40,173 nt of DNA from Deltaproteobacteria bacterium (GTDB taxonomy: Bacteria; Desulfobacterota; JAJRXV01), in the NCBI GenBank assembly GCA_024275075.1, contig JAJRZU010000022.1:1-40173 (forward strand), in the 5' to 3' direction. Position numbers and translations under genes: made by a program. The first letter of the stretch is position 1, and every line of letters starts with the position of its first letter. The notes beneath the pieces were generated by a model. It was not told the DNA's origin and made no database searches. It saw only the letters and a program-made list of their open reading frames with translations. Below, in pieces: positions 1 through 7,474 of this stretch.

Positions 1-2027
1 ACGAAATCCTCTTTCGGGTTGAAGTCGGTAATATTACCGAGCATGAACCGGCAGGTGTTCCTTATGCGCCTGTACGACTCGCACAGCCGGCTGAGTATCT
101 CACCGGATATCCTTATCTCATCGGTATAGTCTTCCGCCGCCCCCCATAGCCGCAGGATCTCGGCGCCGTGTTTCTTTATCACTTCATCCGGCCTTATCAC
201 GTTACCCATCGATTTTGACATCTTGCGGCCATTACCATCGACGACGAACCCGTGTGTCAGGACGGTGCTGTACGGCGCTCTGCCTCTTGTTCCGACGGAC
301 GCGAGCAGCGAGCTGTGGAACCAGCCTCTGTGCTGGTCAGACCCCTCAAGATACAGATCCGGCTGCTCCTTCAAATAGTCGCGCGTCTCACACACCGCGG
401 CATAGCTGACACCAGAATCGAACCAGACGTCTAATATGTCCGTCTCCTTTGTGAACTCGTTGGCGCCGCATTTCGCACACTTCTTACCCGCAGGCAGAAG
501 CTGCTTAGCTTCCTTCGTGAACCATGTATCGACACCGCCCTCACCAAACAGCTTTATCAGGTGCTCCATCGTCTCCGCGTCCGCGAGTATCTCGCCGCAT
601 TTTGCGCAGTAGAATACCGTTATAGGTACGCCCCACGCGCGCTGCCGCGAGATGCACCAGTCTGGCCGGTTCTCGATCATATTATGTATGCGTTCCTGGC
701 CCCATGCCGGGATCCAGTTCACCTTGTTTATGCATTCGAGCGCCTTTTTCCTGAGACCGGTCTTGTCCATCGAGATGAACCACTGCTCTGTAGAGCGGAA
801 GATTATCGGTTTCTTGCACCGCCAGCAGTGCGGGTACGAGTGCTCGACCTTCTCTTCCTTGAAGAGCGCGCCCAGCTCATCGAGCTTCTGCACGATCTCC
901 TTGTTCGCGTCAAAGACGAACTTGCCGGCAAACAGCCCGACATCGTTAGTGAACCTGCCCTCGTCATCTACCGGTGCGTATATATCCAGCCCGTTTGCGA
1001 GGCCGATCTCGTAGTCGTCCTGCCCGTGACCGGGCGCCGTGTGTACGCAGCCGGTACCGGCTTCGAGCGTCACATGATTCCCGAGTAGCACGATGGAATC
1101 GCGGTCGTATAGCGGGTGTTTAAACTTCGCTTTGTCAAGTTTGTCTGCACAAAACTCGCAGATTATCTTATAATCGGTGACGCCGCCCTTTTGCATCACG
1201 CTCTCGACAAGCTCCCTGGCCATGACGACCGCCTCACCGGCAATATCCACGGCGCAGTAAACGAAGTCCGGGTGCAAAGATACCGCGAGGTTCGCCGGTA
1301 TCGTCCACGGCGTCGTCGTCCATATCATTATGCTGACTTTCCTGCCGGTAAGCTCGGGCAGGCGCGCCGCGATATCATCAGCCGCCGGGAACTTGACGTA
1401 AACCGACGGGGATGTCTTGTCGGCGTATTCCACTTCCGCTTCGGCGAGCGCCGTGTTGCATGACGCGCACCAGTATATCGGTTTCTTACCCTTATACAGG
1501 CTGCCGTTCAATATAAACTTGCCCAGCTCCTCGATTATCTTCGCTTCATACGAAAAATTCATCGTAAGGTACGGGTTGTCCCACTCACCAAAGACACCTA
1601 AGCGCTTTAACTCCTCTTTTTGGATGTCGATAAAGTTCGCGGCGTAATCCTTGCACAGTTTCCGGATCTGATCCTTCGTCATGCTGTACTTCTTGCGCCC
1701 GATCTTCTTCTCGACCTCTATCTCGATAGGGAGCCCGTGGCAGTCCCAGCCGGGTACATACGGGGAGTCGAACCCGCTTTTCTGTTTCGATTTGACGATA
1801 ATGTCCTTCAATATCTTGTTTAACGCGTGCCCTAAGTGTATCCTGCCGTTCGCGTATGGCGGGCCGTCATGAAGGATGTACTTCTTCCTCCCCGCCGATG
1901 CCGCCCGTATCTTACCGTAAAGATCGTTCTCCTCCCACTCGTTGAGCATTTCGAGCTCTTTAACGGAAAGGTTCGCCTTCATCGGAAAGCTTGTCCTTGG
2001 TAAATTCAACGTATCCTTATAGTTCAT
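1..2027 (-). CDS. ileS: Isoleucyl-tRNA synthetase, 5' part (gene runs off the left edge)
   Basis: Charges tRNA-Ile with isoleucine in the cytoplasm. About 675 codons are open from ATG at 2027 to the window edge without a stop. Visible landmarks are the class I HIGH-type motif (HLGH, residues 64-67, within GPPYANGRIHLGH), the Ile/Val-type sequence GWDCHGLPIE, the editing-domain motif TTTPWTIPANLA, paired CxxC zinc-type motifs, and the KMSKS loop at about residue 602, the position usual for bacterial IleS. The C-terminal anticodon-binding region lies outside the window. The ATG follows a GGAGG-like site. It is transcribed from the promoter at 2220-2247 through a leader of about 185 nt. Identification is from conserved motifs and is secure. 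Confidence 0.97.
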   Translation of the reverse strand, partial: MNYKDTLNLPRTSFPMKANLSVKELEMLNEWEENDLYGKIRAASAGRKKYILHDGPPYANGRIHLGHALNKILKDIIVKSKQKSGFDSPYVPGWDCHGLPIEIEVEKKIGRKKYSMTKDQIRKLCKDYAANFIDIQKEELKRLGVFGEWDNPYLTMNFSYEAKIIEELGKFILNGSLYKGKKPIYWCASCNTALAEAEVEYADKTSPSVYVKFPAADDIAARLPELTGRKVSIMIWTTTPWTIPANLAVSLHPDFVYCAVDIAGEAVVMARELVESVMQKGGVTDYKIICEFCADKLDKAKFKHPLYDRDSIVLLGNHVTLEAGTGCVHTAPGHGQDDYEIGLANGLDIYAPVDDEGRFTNDVGLFAGKFVFDANKEIVQKLDELGALFKEEKVEHSYPHCWRCKKPIIFRSTEQWFISMDKTGLRKKALECINKVNWIPAWGQERIHNMIENRPDWCISRQRAWGVPITVFYCAKCGEILADAETMEHLIKLFGEGGVDTWFTKEAKQLLPAGKKCAKCGANEFTKETDILDVWFDSGVSYAAVCETRDYLKEQPDLYLEGSDQHRGWFHSSLLASVGTRGRAPYSTVLTHGFVVDGNGRKMSKSMGNVIRPDEVIKKHGAEILRLWGAAEDYTDEIRISGEILSRLCESYRRIRNTCRFMLGNITDFNPKEDF

Positions 2028-2219
2028 TGCCGCCTCCGGTTTCGTTTAAGAAGGGCATGTTGCCCAATAGAATATAAGGAATTTGTATTGTAAAGAAATT
2101 CCCCATTCGCCTCTGAGCATCTATATGCTGTCGGCGCCCCTTTTTTTCAATAACTTACAAGCGTTACCTGTTCTGAAACAAGGAGGTTTTTCTCTTTGCA
2201 ACAGTCCTAAGAAGTAGCG
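2028..2219 (-). other. Long untranslated leader of ileS with a palindromic repeat
   Basis: No convincing gene lies between ileS and 2366. On the minus strand this stretch is the inferred ileS leader. It holds the motif TTGTAAGTTATTGA (2160-2147), also present with one change as TTGTAAGTTGTTGA upstream of rtcB (10402-10415), and one copy of the GGGCATGTTGCCC palindrome. Confidence 0.4.
2053..2065. repeat. GGGCAT palindrome copy 1
   Basis: GGGCATGTTGCCC. It starts a longer unit of about 55 nt (to about 2105) that recurs at 24246-24300 with only a few differences, including the shared string TGTAAAGAAATT. Confidence 0.8.
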
Positions 2220-2247
2220 ATTTTAACATAATGGATATTATTGTCAA
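2220..2247 (-). promoter_or_regulatory. Sigma-70-like promoter for ileS
   Basis: Read on the minus strand: TTGACA (2247-2242), 16-nt spacer, TAAAAT (2225-2220). The -35 is a perfect consensus. The predicted start leaves a leader of about 185 nt before the ileS ATG. I find no T-box GGTGG-type sequence in it. Confidence 0.6.
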
Positions 2248-2310
2248 TAGATTAACGCCATCGCGATGGTTTTTCAGGGGTGGCTCGAAGTAACACCTTT
2301 GCGAGACCAT

Positions 2311-2339
2311 AAAAAAGGCGTGCAGAACCCCTGCACGCC
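2311..2339 (-). terminator. Rho-independent terminator after the DUF2892 gene
   Basis: On the minus strand a perfect 9-bp stem (GGCGTGCAG/CTGCACGCC, 5-nt loop, 2317-2339) is followed directly by six T residues (2316-2311). It lies 27 nt beyond the stop codon of the small membrane protein gene and probably ends the envelope operon that starts at 7328. Confidence 0.88.
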
Positions 2340-2365
2340 AAGACAACCCGAGGGCATGATGCTAA

Positions 2366-2590
2366 TTATGAGCCGGACTCTTTATCTTTATAGTACTGTA
2401 CCTTATCCTTTACCCCGAATTTCTTCAGGATATCTTCTAACAGGCACCAGTTTGAGAATACTGACTGGATCAGGTTGAGCCCGACGAAGAGTGTGAAGAA
2501 GAACCAGTATTTGCTGACGTAGAGCCAGAGCGCCAGGCTGATCAGGATGAAACTGCCCGCGAATAATCTTACATATTTTTCGATATACAT
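2366..2590 (-). CDS. DUF2892 (YgaP-type) small membrane protein
   Basis: A 74-residue protein with the layout of the DUF2892/YgaP transmembrane family: an N-terminal motif IEKYVRLFAGSFIL, two hydrophobic segments (about residues 9-26 and 29-46), the family-like GLNLIQSVFSNWC around the second helix, then a short charged tail. The Cys after the second helix fits the family's usual 'T-x-x-CP' position, although the Pro is missing (WCLLED). Some relatives are fused to rhodanese domains; this one is stand-alone. The function of stand-alone members is not established. It is followed by a strong terminator and may be co-transcribed with the upstream envelope genes. Confidence 0.8.
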   Translation of the reverse strand: MYIEKYVRLFAGSFILISLALWLYVSKYWFFFTLFVGLNLIQSVFSNWCLLEDILKKFGVKDKVQYYKDKESGS

Positions 2591-2633
2591 TGTGTTTTAC
2601 CTCCCATTTTATATTTATCAGCAGTGCACCGTT

Positions 2634-2656
2634 GGTGGGGACAGCCCACCCTACAG
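2634..2656. repeat. Hairpin repeat GGTGGGGACAGCCCACC, copy A
   Basis: Stem GGTGGG/CCCACC with a GACAG loop, followed by CTACAG. An identical 23-nt copy lies at 4985-5007, in the gap between the LolA-like and MMPL genes. Confidence 0.8.
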
Positions 2657-2689
2657 CTGATAGTGGCTTCGTTGATAAAATTTATGTTA

Positions 2690-2728
2690 TCCACAAAGTA
2701 TGCGCGCAATTACTGGGCATTATGCCCT
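2690..2728. repeat. Long form of the GGGCAT repeat (palindrome copy 2 at 2715-2727)
   Basis: About 38 nt resembling the copies at 4003-4042, 13225-13264 and, reversed, 31277-31312. The palindrome GGGCATTATGCCC begins right at the stop codon of the DUF1302-like gene. With the copy at 4003-4042 it flanks that gene as a direct repeat. Confidence 0.75.
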
Positions 2729-3965
2729 AAAAGCTGTAACGTAGCTGCGTGTATATGTTATCGTTCTTGTCGAACTGGCCATACATCGTGTACTCCTCTT
2801 CGCCGCCGAAGATGTTCGCACCGATAGCGGCGTAAAGGTTGTCGCTCAGGTTATACTTTATCTCAGGGTTCACATAGTAATCCTTGTCAGTCGGGCTGTA
2901 CTGGGCATAGACGGAGAGCCTGAGCGTCTGGTACAAAAGGAACTGTGTCAGCCGCAGCGACGCGACCCGCCGTATCTTGTCGCGTTTTACCGCGCCTTCT
3001 GGCAGGTTCGCCTCATACTCATCAAAATCCTCCATCACCTCGGCGTAGTACTGCATACCGATGTTGAAGTCCGCGAACAGCTCCTTCTCAAAGCCCGCCA
3101 GGTACCTCTGCTCACTGTTCTTTACCATGGGGTCGGTGCCGTCCCCGTCGTCAACGGATATGTAGCGCCCGCCCTCGAGCTTCGCTACCCCGCCTAAGAG
3201 CGCTCTTAATAGCGACGCGCCGTACGCGTTAAGCTTTGGGTAGTATGTCTCGGCGGTATCCTCGAAGAACCGCATGTGCGGCTCCCTATAGTACGTGCGG
3301 TGCGCGTACAGTGAGATATCGGTATCCGCCGCGTATTTCGACAGTCTGAGCGATACCTCGCTGTTCGATATATCATTTTCGGGCAGCGTCTTCGTCACGC
3401 TGGTCACGCCCTCTGGCATCTCCGGGCTATAATAATAGAGCCTTTCGCCGTCGGCCAGGACGTCCTCCTCGAAGAACGGCGTCAGTATGAGTTCCGCGTC
3501 CACGATATCGCTGAAGATATCCGCTTTGAAGGAGGTCGTCGCGATCTTCATGTACTGGAGCGGCCGCCCGGCGAGCAACTACTCCCAGTTCTTCGGGAAG
3601 AGATCGTTGATGAAGAGAAGATCGCCCGTCCCCCACGTGGTTATCTGCCTCCCGAACTTGAGGTCAATACTCTCAAAACCGAGCGTTATGTACGCTTCCC
3701 GGATATCTATGTTGTAAGCCTCGTCCGCGCTCAGCTCATCCTTTATGAAATCGGCCTTGACAAAGAACGAAGCGTTTAGCGGGTCGTAGCTCTCTTTCGC
3801 GAGCTCGAGCTGGAGCCGCTCCTCGGCTATGATGTAGTCATCGTCACCGGTCACCCTTGATGAATAGTTGAGCCCGAGGAAGCCGTTTAGCGGTATCTCC
3901 TCTCCGGCGAACGCGTTTGTTGTAAGAAAGATAACGACAATGATAATTATAAGTAATCTTTTCAT
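2727..3965 (-). CDS. DUF1302-like outer-membrane barrel protein with an in-frame TAG
   Basis: Encodes an exported beta-barrel protein of about 412 residues. I start at ATG 3965 because GGAGTG precedes it; an ATG 12 nt upstream has no ribosome site. Residues 1-20 form a signal peptide ending AFA. Codon 129 is TAG (3581-3579). It sits inside a conserved DUF1302-type block: NDLFPKNWE precedes it and LLAGRPLQYMK follows in the same frame, matching the usual 'FPKDW..fffGR..eYlK' segment. The protein ends in YSF, a typical barrel C-terminus, at a second TAG. Proteins of this type often sit beside RND exporters and LolA-like proteins, as here, and may act in envelope lipid or hydrophobic-compound transport. 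It is either a readthrough gene or a one-codon pseudogene. Confidence 0.78.
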
Positions 3966-4002
3966 CTTCACTCCCATAATAGTTGTTATAATAATTAGTT
4001 AC

Positions 4003-4042
4003 TTCCTTAGAGTATGCGCACAATTATTGGGCATTATGCCCT
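4003..4042. repeat. Long form of the GGGCAT repeat (palindrome copy 3 at 4029-4041)
   Basis: Contains AGAGTATGCGCACAATTATT followed by GGGCATTATGCCC. It lies just upstream of the DUF1302-like gene, in the same orientation as the copy at that gene's 3' end. Confidence 0.8.
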
Positions 4043-4059
4043 CCTATAAAAACATTTTT

Positions 4060-4150
4060 TTAACCACAGTTTTTGTTGCGTTGCGCTTCGCTTAACAGCA
4101 ACCTACAACGTCCCCCCCTTCCCTTGATAGGAGGGGGCGAGGGGGTGGGC
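4060..4150. repeat. Cluster of hairpin-forming repeats
   Basis: Holds an imperfect stem around GTTGCGTTGCGCTTCGC/AACAGCAAC (about 4074-4105) and a CCCTTCCCTTGATAGGAGGG hairpin followed by a G-rich tail. Both look like dispersed intergenic repeats rather than genes. Confidence 0.5.
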
Positions 4151-4155
4151 GAGAG

Positions 4156-4944
4156 TTAGCGCAGGTATTTTTTTGGCGGTTTTTTCAGGTACCGCTCGGT
4201 GAATATATTATCCTTGATACCGACGTTGTACTCTATGCTGCTAAACTCTACCAGGCTGTAATGGTTCTTCTTCACGTCCATCATCTTCCGCTTCGTAATC
4301 GTCGGGTAGCCCTGCACGGTCTGAATCTCCAGCGCCTCGAACACTTTGTACACCGCACCCTTGTTGTTAAAGTACTCGCGCCTGACTGGCAGGTACGTCG
4401 CCTTATCGATATAATTCATGACGTAGGTGAACGCGGCTTTCTCCTTTGGTGTGCTCTTGATAACGTATACGTCATAGCCTTCCACCTTATCTTCCTTGAT
4501 AAACTCGTGCGTGTCGTCAGAAGTCGCTCGACCGGACACGTCCTCGTATGAGAAATCAGACCCGACGAACGAAGAATGCTTATCCGACGCGGCGATCCGC
4601 TTCACCAGATTGATTACCGGTATGAACAGCCAGCGGGAATCATCTCCCCCCATCTTTTTTAAGACAAGGAACGTTGTGCGTTTCACATCTTTCGGTTTGT
4701 AGAAGTATATGTAATATTTCTGCTCCCCGCCGTCGGTCGTGTCCTTGCGCAGCATGGTGAACACCCGCAGCCGCTCCTTACCGGATTTGTTGACGAGCCT
4801 CATCGTGACCTTGGCCCTGCCGTCATCACCGGAATAGAAATAGACATTGTTAGACTTGTCCATAATCTGCACCGCGTCCTTTGCGGCATAGGCAGCGGTC
4901 GCGAAAGAGAGCGCGATTATCAACGTTATAAATATTTTTTTCAT
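4156..4944 (-). CDS. Outer-membrane lipoprotein-sorting protein (LolA-like superfamily)
   Basis: A 262-residue exported protein. Residues 1-20 form a signal peptide (cleavage near AYAA). The mature part has the beta-rich pattern of the LolA-like 'outer membrane lipoprotein-sorting' family found beside MMPL exporters: a segment on handling of salt or polymer-like ligands (KYYIYFYKPKDVKRTTFLV), a SRWLFIPVINLVKRI block, GSDFSYEDVSGR, and a C-terminal strand-rich part with a VKKNHYSLVEFSSIEYN signature. These proteins are thought to carry lipids or lipoproteins across the periplasm; the cargo here is unknown. It sits between the exporter and the barrel protein on one strand, so the three probably form one envelope transport path. 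A GGAGG site precedes the ATG. Confidence 0.85.
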   Translation of the reverse strand: MKKIFITLIIALSFATAAYAAKDAVQIMDKSNNVYFYSGDDGRAKVTMRLVNKSGKERLRVFTMLRKDTTDGGEQKYYIYFYKPKDVKRTTFLVLKKMGGDDSRWLFIPVINLVKRIAASDKHSSFVGSDFSYEDVSGRATSDDTHEFIKEDKVEGYDVYVIKSTPKEKAAFTYVMNYIDKATYLPVRREYFNNKGAVYKVFEALEIQTVQGYPTITKRKMMDVKKNHYSLVEFSSIEYNVGIKDNIFTERYLKKPPKKYLR

Positions 4945-4984
4945 GTTATCCTCCTTTAAATTCTTTTTTAACCACAGTTCTTTT

Positions 4985-5007
4985 GGTGGGGACAGCCCAC
5001 CCTACAG
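4985..5007. repeat. Hairpin repeat GGTGGGGACAGCCCACC, copy B
   Basis: Identical over 23 nt to 2634-2656. It lies between the MMPL and LolA-like genes, where it could act as an mRNA processing or attenuation hairpin. Confidence 0.8.
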
Positions 5008-5030
5008 CCCGGTGGTTCACAGCATCCTTA

Positions 5031-7328
5031 TTACTTCAACCCCAGGGGTTTTTTGAACATCTTGATAAACGGCAGCAGCAGTAAAAGCGTGCTGGTGCAG
5101 CTAAGCAGCATTATCGTCGCCAGGAACATCCCGACCGTTTTGTATGGTACTAACGACGCAAAAAGGAGCGGCAGGAACCCGACCGCGATTATCACGGCGT
5201 TTCTTACTATCGCCCTTGCCGGCTCCGCGAATATCCCGTCCACCGTATCCTGATAGTTACCGGCGACGGCGTATCTCAGGCGGAACCGTTCGATAAAGTG
5301 TATCGCGAAATCGACGGAGAGCCCGAGCGTCAGAGAAGATAGAATCGCAATCGGCATGTCGTAATCCTTCCCGATGAGTCCGACGACACCGTAAGTAAAT
5401 AGTATCGTAACCGTCAGCGGTATCATCGAGATCAGCCCCCAGATAAATGATCTGAACAGGATCGCCATCAGGATAAAGACGATCACAAAGCTGCCAAGGA
5501 GCGATTTCAGCATCCCGCCGACCATCGCTTTTTGCCAGATGATGTTGATGTAGCTCAGTCCCGCCCAACCACTTTTCAGCCCGCGCGGCGCCGGATTTTT
5601 CTTCATATAGTCCTCGGTGAAGCTGACAATGCGCTCGATCTCCTGGTTATCACCCTTCTTAGATTGTATCCAGATATTGGCGCTGGTGTAATCGTAATCG
5701 ACGAAATTATCCAGATCGTCAGGCTCACCGGACATCAGGTACAAAAACAGGTACTGCGCGATCTCCTCTTGCGTGTCTGGCACAACATCATACGCTGGAT
5801 CCTCGCCATGGAGGATATAGTTGATCCTCTTGACGACGTTCGCCAATGACGTGGTCTTCCCGATATTCGGCACGGCTCTCAGCTCCTTTTGCAGGGTATC
5901 GATATATTTCATCACCTCAGGGTCCTTGATAACGCCCTCTTCGGCGCCGGTAAGCACCAGAAACGGCATATATGTACCGCCAAGATGCTCGTTGAGCACC
6001 CTGTCGGCTACCCGAATCTTATGGTTCTTCTTGAACCAGTTCACCGGATTGTCATTCACGTTGATCTTTGTGATACCGTAGATAGATACGAGCGCGATTA
6101 CAAAAGATGCGAATATTATCTTCCCGCCATTGTTCAACACTACCTTTTCAAGCAGCTTCAGTATACTTATCAACCGCGTAGTTTTTTCTGTATCGCAGCT
6201 GCTGTAACTTTTTTTAAGCGATTCCTCGTTGACGGTCAACACTATATACGCCGGTACAAACGTAACGGTGAGGAGCCATGCGGCGGCTATGCCAAACGCG
6301 ACAAACAGACCAAATACCCGCACAGGCGGTATCGGTGTGAACGCGAGCGACGCGAAACCGGCGGCTGAAGTGAGTGACGTGTAGAGCATCGGTTTGAACA
6401 GCTCGTTCATCACATGGAGCAGCGTATCCTTTTTATTATTGTACCGGCAGTAATTATCGTGGAATTCGCTCAGCACATGTACGCTGTCCACAACCGATAT
6501 CGGCATGAGGAATATCGGTATCATCGAGCTCATTATGTGCACGGTGTTACCGGTGCCGATCAGCAGCCCCATCGTCCAGATTATGCTTATCATCGACATT
6601 ATCATCGGTGATACGACGAGCGAGATTTTTTTGAAAAAGTACAGCATTATCAGGAAAACCAAAAGCCCGGCGAGCGGTGCGGAGATACCCATCTGTACGA
6701 ACATCTCATAACCGAAGGTGTCTTCGGCGACCGGCAGGCCGGTGACATAATGGCGCTCGCCACCTAAGTATTTAAGCGCTATCTCCTCTACCTGACCGGC
6801 AATCCTGAAACTGAGATCCTTACTCTCAATCGGTATGAACAATGCCAGCGCCTGCCCGTCTTCAGAGATCATCAGCCCCTCGAAGAGAGGGTTGCCCGCA
6901 AGCTCGTTACGCAGCTTTTGTACCTCTTGGTCGGTTTTGGGCGCGCTTGGCATGATCTTGCGCACAACCAGCGTATCATCCTCGAGCACAACGTTATTTG
7001 TCGTCGTTGGGCTGAGGACATCCTCGGCGATGACGCCATCTATCTCAAGGATATCATTGGTGATCTTCTCGACTCTCGCCAGCGTGTCCACATTAAAGAC
7101 ACTGTCAGAAGCGGTGATGCCCAGTACGATGAAATCGCTCAGACCAAAACGCTCCTTCACCTCATCATGAAACACCCTCGCATAGTTGTCCGCGCTTAAC
7201 ATGTTCTCCGGATCCGTGTCGATCTTGATACCGGTCGCCATCGCCCCGAATAAGATGGTCAAAAGCACCGTAATAATAATGACGGTCTTCGGCTTCTCAA
7301 TCGAAAATTCCGTAAGTTTCTTAAGCAT
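5031..7328 (-). CDS. RND-superfamily exporter (MMPL family)
   Basis: A 765-residue inner-membrane protein with the duplicated RND layout. Each half has one membrane helix (residues about 15-33 and 400-420), a large periplasmic domain, then five helices (about 220-375 and 615-755). The first cluster contains VVDSVHVLSEFHD and the second LGLSVDFAIHFIERFR, the paired Asp-containing segments (D-S-V-H and D-F-A-I-H) expected for proton coupling. The size and lack of an RND docking domain place it with MMPL-type exporters of lipids or sterol/hopanoid-like compounds, not with drug-efflux AcrB proteins. It is first in the block with the LolA-like and barrel genes and has a near-consensus promoter. 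The substrate is not deducible. Confidence 0.93.
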   Translation of the reverse strand: MLKKLTEFSIEKPKTVIIITVLLTILFGAMATGIKIDTDPENMLSADNYARVFHDEVKERFGLSDFIVLGITASDSVFNVDTLARVEKITNDILEIDGVIAEDVLSPTTTNNVVLEDDTLVVRKIMPSAPKTDQEVQKLRNELAGNPLFEGLMISEDGQALALFIPIESKDLSFRIAGQVEEIALKYLGGERHYVTGLPVAEDTFGYEMFVQMGISAPLAGLLVFLIMLYFFKKISLVVSPMIMSMISIIWTMGLLIGTGNTVHIMSSMIPIFLMPISVVDSVHVLSEFHDNYCRYNNKKDTLLHVMNELFKPMLYTSLTSAAGFASLAFTPIPPVRVFGLFVAFGIAAAWLLTVTFVPAYIVLTVNEESLKKSYSSCDTEKTTRLISILKLLEKVVLNNGGKIIFASFVIALVSIYGITKINVNDNPVNWFKKNHKIRVADRVLNEHLGGTYMPFLVLTGAEEGVIKDPEVMKYIDTLQKELRAVPNIGKTTSLANVVKRINYILHGEDPAYDVVPDTQEEIAQYLFLYLMSGEPDDLDNFVDYDYTSANIWIQSKKGDNQEIERIVSFTEDYMKKNPAPRGLKSGWAGLSYINIIWQKAMVGGMLKSLLGSFVIVFILMAILFRSFIWGLISMIPLTVTILFTYGVVGLIGKDYDMPIAILSSLTLGLSVDFAIHFIERFRLRYAVAGNYQDTVDGIFAEPARAIVRNAVIIAVGFLPLLFASLVPYKTVGMFLATIMLLSCTSTLLLLLPFIKMFKKPLGLK

Positions 7329-7393
7329 CTATTAACCCCCTTTGTCCTTATAATTTTTACCGGCCACAATATATGAATATCTATATATAACAT

Positions 7394-7422
7394 AATATAT
7401 ATCCCAGCCGGACGTTTGTCAA
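7394..7422 (-). promoter_or_regulatory. Sigma-70-like promoter for the MMPL envelope block
   Basis: Minus strand: TTGACA (7422-7417), 17-nt spacer, TATATT (7399-7394). The predicted start is about 60 nt upstream of the MMPL ATG. Confidence 0.72.
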
Positions 7423-7439
7423 GTACTTTTATTATTATT

Positions 7440-7468
7440 TTGTGTTATTTTATCATATTTGATATAAT
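7440..7468 (+). promoter_or_regulatory. Candidate promoter of the CHASE2 kinase, giving a leaderless mRNA
   Basis: TATAAT at 7463-7468 with a weak -35 (TTGTGT, 7440-7445, 17-nt spacer). Transcription would begin at or next to the ATG at 7475, and there is no Shine-Dalgarno sequence. Confidence 0.5.
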
Positions 7469-7474
7469 GAGCGC

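Noticed and set aside
2028-2219. T-box riboswitch in the ileS leader
   Set aside because: I found no T-box bulge sequence of the GGTGG type and no antiterminator pair. The leader instead contains dispersed repeats.
2164-2346. 60-residue open frame on the minus strand before ileS
   Set aside because: It reads through the strong terminator of the DUF2892 gene and the ileS promoter and has no family likeness.
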